DNA of 64,000 bases, taken from NCBI GenBank assembly GCA_030323305.1, contig CP106741.1, forward strand, positions 5,145,501-5,209,500. Direction: 5' to 3'. Position numbers and translations under genes: made by a program. Origin of the DNA: Paenibacillus sp. CC-CFT747 (GTDB taxonomy: Bacteria; Bacillota; Bacilli; Paenibacillales; NBRC-103111). Shown in pieces: positions 58,510 through 64,000 of this stretch. The notes under the pieces are model-generated. The model was given only the letters and a program-made list of their open reading frames with translations. It made no database searches and was not told where the DNA came from. Each line of letters begins with the position of its first letter. Position 1 is the first letter of the stretch.

Positions 58510-60330
58510 TTGGTTGTATTCCCCTCCGCTGAAAGCATAGCAATCGGTAAGCTTAGACGAATGCAGGTCCCCATTCCTTCCTCACTGTCCACTTCCATAT
58601 TCGCTTCCTCACCGTAATGCAGCTTGATTCTGGCTTTCACATTCCGCAGGCCAAACAATTCGGCCGAGTTTCGGCTTTCGCTTACAATGAGATCGAAATC
58701 AAAGGCTTTTATTTTTCCGAGGTTTTCCATGATCGCGGCGAGCCTTTCCTCCGGTATGCCAACTCCATTGTCCCGGATGTCAATTTGAAGAACGCCGTTA
58801 ATGGCCTGAGCCGACAACCAAAGCTCTCGTGTACCGGTTTTCTTCTCCCAGCCATGCAGGATAGCATTCTCCACTAACGGCTGGACCGCAAGCTTAAGCA
58901 CGTGAAGGTCTTTCACCTCCGGAGCAATCCGGGTATGTACGATTAGCTGGCCTTGGCAGCGAATTCTCTGGACCTCCAAATAATAAGCCAGGTGCTCGAA
59001 GGTTTCCGCTACCGTATACGTCTCCCGCCCTTTGCCTAAACTGTACCGGAAAAACCGCGACAGGTTAAGCACCATCTCTCCCAGCTCGTCCGCCCCATTA
59101 AGGATCGCCTCCGAATAAATCGTATCCAGCGTGTTATACAGAAAATGGGGATTGATTTGGGATTGAAGCAATTTAAATTCCGTCTTGGCCAGGCGCAGCT
59201 GCTTCTCATATACGTCTTGAATCAAATGCCGCTGGCCTTGTGTCATGAGGTTGAAAGAATCCATCATATAGCCGAATTCATCCTGGCGGTCATGGGTAAC
59301 GACGGTCTCCAGCTGGCCGTTGCGGACTTGTTTCATGGCATGGACCATCTTCTTAATCGGTCGGGCTATTCCATTAAAAATGGTCAAAGACATCCAGAGC
59401 GCCACGATCAAGCTGGCCCCGATAACACCGAACGTCCACCACTTCAGCTGTGTCGTGTCATGAAAAATGTTCTTGGCGGGCTGAATCATCACGAGAGACC
59501 AGCCGGTAGCAGCGGATACAGCCTTCACTATCAGCATTTGCTCGCTCCCGCCGGGAAGCCCCGGATTTCAATTGTTTTCTCCGGAGATAAGGGAGGCAGG
59601 CTGTCATCTCCCATCGAATTCACGACAAGCTGACCCTTGTCCGTCAGCAAATATATTCGGGCCCCCGAGCGGGGAGCAAGTCCCGAATCAAGTCGGCAAA
59701 GTATTGTTTTTTAATGGGGAGCAGCACGATATTGTCGTTGGGCTGCCTCAGCACGTTCATGAGCCTCATGACGACAACATTGTCCTTGTTGTAGACAGGG
59801 TCCGGCAGGTGGTTGGAGTTGAACTTGTTAACATCAGGAAAGTAGAGGGCCGTCTTTCCATTGGCCTCCATCGCGATCCTGGCCCATTCACCGGAATCCT
59901 TATCCGAGATATGCTGGTAACCGGAGGTCGACAGCAGAATGCCCGACGAAGAATGAAACAGGGAAGCCTGCGAGATCATCCGGTTAACCGATGTGGTGAC
60001 GGACACCAGTTGGTTGGTAGCCTTCTGAAAATCAAGCAGGGATTCCGGCGTCAGCTCCTTTCCGGCGGACGCAAATATGCGGTTAAGGTCGTTGTCATTG
60101 GCCAAAACCGTCGTAAGCTCAAAAGCATTCTGCATCGAAAGGTCAATATAGTTGATTACGGACAGCATGGCGCTGCTGGTCCTCTCCCCGATCTGCTCCT
60201 GCAGGATTCTGCTCGAGCGGTAATTCGAGAAGATCGAAACGGCAAAGATCGGGATAAGAATAAACACGAAACAGAAGGTAAGCCGGAATTGCACCGATTC
60301 CCGTAAACGTTTTCTAAAAAGTAAAACCAT
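58506..60330 (-). CDS. YesM-like sensor histidine kinase (frameshifted)
   Basis: About 608 residues with breaks in the C5 run at 59662-59666 and the C4 run at 59559-59562. A first membrane helix (LTFCFVFILIPIFAVSIF, residue 18 on) and a second (WTFGVIGASLIVALWMSL) flank an extracellular Cache-like domain. A HAMP region (GIARPIKKMVHAMKQVRNG), the His_kinase motif QSQINPHFLYNTLDTI with the phosphorylated His, and the ATPase domain DNGVGIPEERL follow. The stop overlaps the response regulator start (ATGA). The pair probably senses a sugar outside the cell and activates the adjacent importer. Confidence 0.9.
60302..60315. promoter_or_regulatory. Cre-like sequence inside the kinase start
   Basis: CGTAAACGTTTTCT differs from a good CcpA site only at its first base. 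It overlaps codons 6-10 of the kinase. A within-gene cre could act as a roadblock; chance in coding sequence is also possible. Confidence 0.35.
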
Positions 60331-60376
60331 AGGCTCTCCTATCCGTACGTTTTGAAGGGGTCATCCATATGCTTCT

Positions 60377-60404
60377 ATTTTAGGCTATTCTTTGGCCCTG
60401 GCAA
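60377..60404 (-). promoter_or_regulatory. Candidate promoter of the two-component/importer operon
   Basis: On the minus strand TTGCCA (complement 60399-60404) and TAAAAT (60377-60382) are 16 bases apart, about 50 bases upstream of the kinase start. Confidence 0.4.
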
Positions 60405-60408
60405 GCCC

Positions 60409-60443
60409 AAAAAGAAAGGGCTATCCTCTTGGCAGGATGCCCC
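60409..60443 (-). terminator. Rho-independent terminator
   Basis: The stem GGGCATCCT / AGGAT-A-GCCC is followed by TTTCTTTTT on the minus strand, ten bases after the stop of the S-layer-anchored enzyme gene. Confidence 0.75.
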
Positions 60444-60452
60444 TTAATTAGA

Positions 60453-63400
60453 CTATCCTTCGATTAGCCGGTGAAGCCGGTAAACCATAACCGCCGCCTG
60501 CGCACGGGTGGCGGAATAGCTTGGACCAAACCGGCCCTCTTCCAGACCGTTCAAAATCCCGTTCTCCTGTAAGACAATAACCGCCTCTCTTGCATAAGGA
60601 GAAATACCGGTTTGATCGGTGAATGGCATAGGCTGATTGGGCTTATTCCAATCGATATGGAAGATTTGGGCCAGCCGGAAGGCGATCGCCGCCATATCCT
60701 GACGGGTAATGCTTTCCTCAGGGCCGAAGGTTCCATCCTCCCGGCCGTTGACAATACCGATCTGCTTAGCAGCACCGACAGCTCCGGCAAACCAGTCACT
60801 CGTCTGTACATCGGTAAACGCTCCCGGAGATGCGCTGCCGCCAGGTTCGAAAGCGTTCATCAGCATTTGTACAAATTGTGCCCTGGTCACCTGGAGGAAT
60901 GGATCGAAGGTTCGATCGGTGGTTCCGTTTACGATCTCACGGGCCGCTAAGCCTTCGATCTCGGCTGAGGCCCAAGCGGCGCTTCCCAGATCATCGAAGG
61001 AAACCTGAGGCAATTTGACGACATATCTGCCAAATTCCTTGGTGGTGAAGCTTATTCCGCCGGTTTCGGGAAGATAGCGGCTGTTCTTGATCACTTCCGC
61101 CTCCCCGTCCACCTTTTCTTTGTAGATGACCAGACGATGGGTAGGCTCACCCGGTTTGGGCTTATAGGGTATGGAGACCTTTATTATCGCCCCATTATCT
61201 GCTCCTTCAACGACTTGCCCGTCTAGGCTCAGATGAATCTCCCGCTCTGCTTTAGCCTCCGGTGAAGAAGGAATACCCTTCCCGACATCAAACCGAAACA
61301 CGGACGATTGGGAAATCGGCAGAGCATCCATTAGGGTCGAAGGAAGCGAGATGTCAGCGAGCGGGGTTCGAATGGTTAATCGTTCAATGCCCCAGGCGGT
61401 TTCCGCTCGGATCGGGGCAGCCGCGAAGGTAATGGAAATCTTCCTGGCTTCCCCTGTGGTCTGTACCTGAATTTCTATCTCATGTCCTTGCGTTTCCCGG
61501 ATGGCTGCATCCAGGGACTCTTTGGAAACCTCCCCATTCGCCGTTCCGAGAGAATCCGGAGTCACCATTACCTCAAGTCCCAAGGAGTTTGACGGCTCAG
61601 ATGGTAAAGAAGGTGCAGGTGCTGGGGGCCAAATCGTCTCTCCATCGGAAGGAGCCGTTGGAGCAGATGGAACAGATGGCTCAGAAGGCTTTTCTGGCGA
61701 TGGCGTCGGCGTCGGCGTTGGTGTCGGCGTTGGTGTCGGCGTTGGTGTCGGCGTTGGTGTCGGCGTTGGTGTCGGCGTTGGTGTCGGCGTTGGTGTCGGC
61801 GTTGGTGTCGGCGTTGGCGTCGGCGTTGGTGCTGAAGATGGGGAAGGCTCTGCTTCTTTCTCCTCCTGCTGAATGGTGTAGCGATACTCCACTAAGGGAC
61901 TGATCTCCCCTCCGTCCCGAATCGCGATGGCTTGGAGAACTGCCGTTCGCGAGATGGAAAGGGGACCGGTATAACGCAGGCTTTCGGCGGTCGGTACCGA
62001 CCCGTCCAGCGTATAGTAAATCCCCGCATCTATGGAATACGTCTCAAGTGTAACCGTCTGCGTCCCTGGATAGGTTCCCGAAGGAAGACTGGCCACCGGC
62101 TCCAGCAAGGCATTTTCCACCTCGATCTCCATCAAGCGGGCTATGTTATCTTGGGGATTAACCGGCTTGCCTCCCCAGGACGGCTTCAGGATGGTAAGCC
62201 GTAAGGCGGTGGTTCGGACCGAATCGAACACGATATCGTTGAATTCCCCGAGGAATCCGTCCTTCTCGTTATCCGTAACCGAGCCGGCTGTTCTCCACTC
62301 CTCTCCATCAGCATACTCCACCGAATAATCACGCAGGTTCCATTTCTCCCCTGTTAAAGATCCGCTCCATACCTTGACACGGTTAATCGTCTGGGGAACC
62401 GGCCACCTAAGCAGAAATTCGTGCCGGGCTTCCGTCCCCTGGGACAACCATCGGGTAGCCAGATTGCCATCCACGGCATTCTCCTTCGAATTACTGCCCG
62501 TTGTCGAGTCCACCGTAATCTCCGCCAATTGCGCGATATTGGTGACGACAATGGGCCCGAAGGCCGGAGAAGGAGGCGAAGCCCCACCTTGGTTAACGGC
62601 TTTTACCCTGTAATAGTAAGGAACTCCGCTGGCAGCTGTTGTATCCCGGAATGGCCGTTGGTTCTCGCTAAGGTGCGAACCTACAACCTCCCACGTTCCG
62701 GATGGAGAAGAGGCTCTTTCGACATCGTACGTCTCCGCCCATTTGACCGGCTTCCAGGAAATGGAGGAAACCGATTGGAAGGGGAGGATGGCCGGTGAAG
62801 CGGGGACGGGAGGAGCACTTGCCCCTACGGCCCCTTCCGAATTAGAGGGCTCGGAAACCCCTGCTGCATTCTCGGCCAGGACCCGGTAAAAGTATGGGAT
62901 GCCGTTTACCGCGGTATCGTCCCGAAACGGCTGATAAGGAACATCGCTGTCCAATACTTGCGTGCCGACCGTTGTCCAGGGACCGGACTCGTTCTCCGCA
63001 CGCTCGATCCGGTAGGAATCCGCACCAGCCGACCCTCTCCAGGAAATCCCGAGAACCGATTCAATCGGAAGCAGAACCGGCGCATCCGGTCTCTCCGGCG
63101 CGGGAACAGGCCATCCCCGGATCTCGTAAGCCTTTTCCTGTATCCATTGCATTAGGATTCTCTCATCAAAGCTGTCCCCTGAAGGAAAGCCGGGCCAGCG
63201 GTAATCGCCTGCCTTGTTGTAGAAGCCCCCATCTTTGTTATGAGATTTCAAGGTCCATAGAAGAGCGCCTGGAATCCCGGAGGAGATAACCTTGTCCGTC
63301 AGATTCTTTAAGTTTTCCGTATTGGATTGGCCGAACTCCCCTACAATAAACGCCTTTTGGTCTCTGCTCTTGGCTCTGTCCGCCTCGGCACGAAGAGAGT

Positions 63401-64000
63401 AATCGGCCCCCCGCTCTCATAATAATGATTGGAAACGATATCGACGTTCGGGTCTACCAACGAAGCATCGGTGATGCCATAATGTCCGTCCATGACCAAA
63501 TGGTTAGGATCCAGGCTTTTGAGATAGGCGGCCATTTCCTGGGTCCATACGTCCGGCGAATACAGTTCGTTTCCTGTTTCCCAAGCGAGGATGGCCTTAT
63601 CATCCTTATATTTAACTCCCGTGTAAGTATTCGTCCGATTCACAACATAGTGGACCAAATGCTTGTAATCATCCTTCAGCTCTTGATCGGTGTAGAAGAC
63701 ATCCTGGGTTTTGCCACGTAGAGCCGCAAACTGCTTAATCCCTCCTACATGGTCCCACGTATCCAGGAAAGGAATGATCACCCGGATCTCATATTGATTG
63801 GCCAACTGAAGAACCTTATCCAAATCCCGGAAAAAATCTTCATCATAATCCCGAAGCCCGTTGATATGACTTTTCCGGTCCCCGTTCGCCGTGCCTCCTT
63901 TGACGGTAAAGGTATAGATGCGGGTAGCCGTCCCTCCCATCTGCCTCAAGGACTTAAAGACATCCTCTTGTTCCCAGGGATCGGCCCGGTGCCAGACAGG
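60453..64000 (-). CDS. S-layer-anchored GH5-type beta-mannanase-like enzyme, partial (frameshifted)
   Basis: At least 1180 residues; the N-terminus lies beyond the right edge. A missing base in the C6 run at 63407-63412 splits the gene. The catalytic (beta/alpha)8 domain shows VIIPFLDTWDHVGG, AILAWETGNELYSP (acid/base Glu), YGITDASLVDPNVDIVSNHYY and KAFIVGEFGQSN (nucleophile Glu), as in GH5-like mannanases. Two fibronectin-III-like modules, a discoidin (F5/8C)-like module (NAVDGNLATRW), a chitobiase-type Ig module (AGIYYTLDGSVPTAESLRYTG), a long (Thr-Pro)n linker, a beta-rich domain and three SLH repeats (DVQTSDWFAGAVGAAKQIGI, GREDGTFGPEESITRQDMAA, GLEEGRFGPSYSATRAQAAV) follow. SLH repeats hold it on the cell wall. 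Confidence 0.85.
61700..61830. repeat. 12-bp tandem repeat encoding a (Thr-Pro)n linker
   Basis: About ten copies of GTTGGTGTCGGC with small variants at the edges. On the coding (minus) strand they give a stiff proline-threonine linker of about 45 residues between the enzyme modules and the surface-anchoring half. It is prone to copy-number change. Confidence 0.9.

Noticed and set aside
1..64000. CRISPR arrays, tRNA or rRNA genes, insertion-sequence ends, phage genes
   Set aside because: I looked for regular direct repeats with spacers, cloverleaf-like genes, transposase motifs and terminal inverted repeats and saw none that convince. The only clear tandem repeat is the Thr-Pro linker.

Overview
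The window looks like a chromosomal piece of a Paenibacillus-type Gram-positive soil bacterium (Bacillota, moderately GC-rich). The grounds are strong AGGAGG-type ribosome binding sites, frequent TTG/GTG starts, CUT1 sugar importers with no ATPase gene of their own, YesM/YesN-like two-component systems, FIMAH and SLH modules on secreted proteins, and many AraC-type regulators. Almost every long gene is interrupted by single-base frameshifts, most of them inside G or C runs of four or more. The intact protein continues in the neighbouring frame, so I annotate these as whole genes with probable sequencing indels, not as pseudogenes.

Left part (1-17.9 kb) is a mixed region. It has an unrecognised edge gene, a tiny ORF between a decayed-looking isochorismatase and a terminator, a zinc-ribbon-like protein, a secreted (alpha/alpha)-barrel protein with two carbohydrate-binding modules plus an AraC regulator, a FrnE/DsbA-like oxidoreductase, an arsenic module (Cys-rich MarR regulator, small CC..CC protein, ArsI C-As lyase), an ArsR/SRPBCC/VOC operon with a palindromic operator in its promoter, a DUF6241-like protein, an internally deleted murE, a BNR/sialidase-like protein, a stalk-domain secreted protein, a lipoprotein, a secreted beta-rich protein, a CstR-like persulfide sensor and a LysR-lrgA/cidA-lrgB/cidB unit.

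Middle (17.9-31.2 kb) is a glycan-utilisation locus on the minus strand: GntR/LacI-hybrid regulator, GH38 alpha-mannosidase, two CUT1 permeases, a sugar-binding lipoprotein and a large putative glycosidase. A GxGYxYP-family secreted protein is divergently transcribed on the plus strand. A shared AT-rich 13-mer lies in front of all three transcription units. Then follow small housekeeping-type genes (hypothetical protein, AraC regulator, YdcF, DinB).

Right part (34.9-64 kb) holds two more CUT1 importer loci. In the first, the importer is followed by a membrane-anchored AraC regulator and two FAD-dependent oxidoreductases, one of which is an unusual double-Rossmann/HEAT-like protein. In the second, a YesM/YesN-type two-component system precedes the importer and a third FAD-dependent oxidoreductase. 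Between them lie a methyltransferase, a YciI protein, a GntR regulator fused to a solute-binding-protein fold, and a divergent ~1080-residue secreted CBM/propeller/FIMAH protein. The window ends inside an S-layer-anchored GH5-type beta-mannanase-like enzyme. Recurring sets of sugar importer plus FAD oxidoreductase with no intracellular glycosidase suggest an oxidative route for imported glycans. This is inference and is the most interesting candidate for an undescribed system here.
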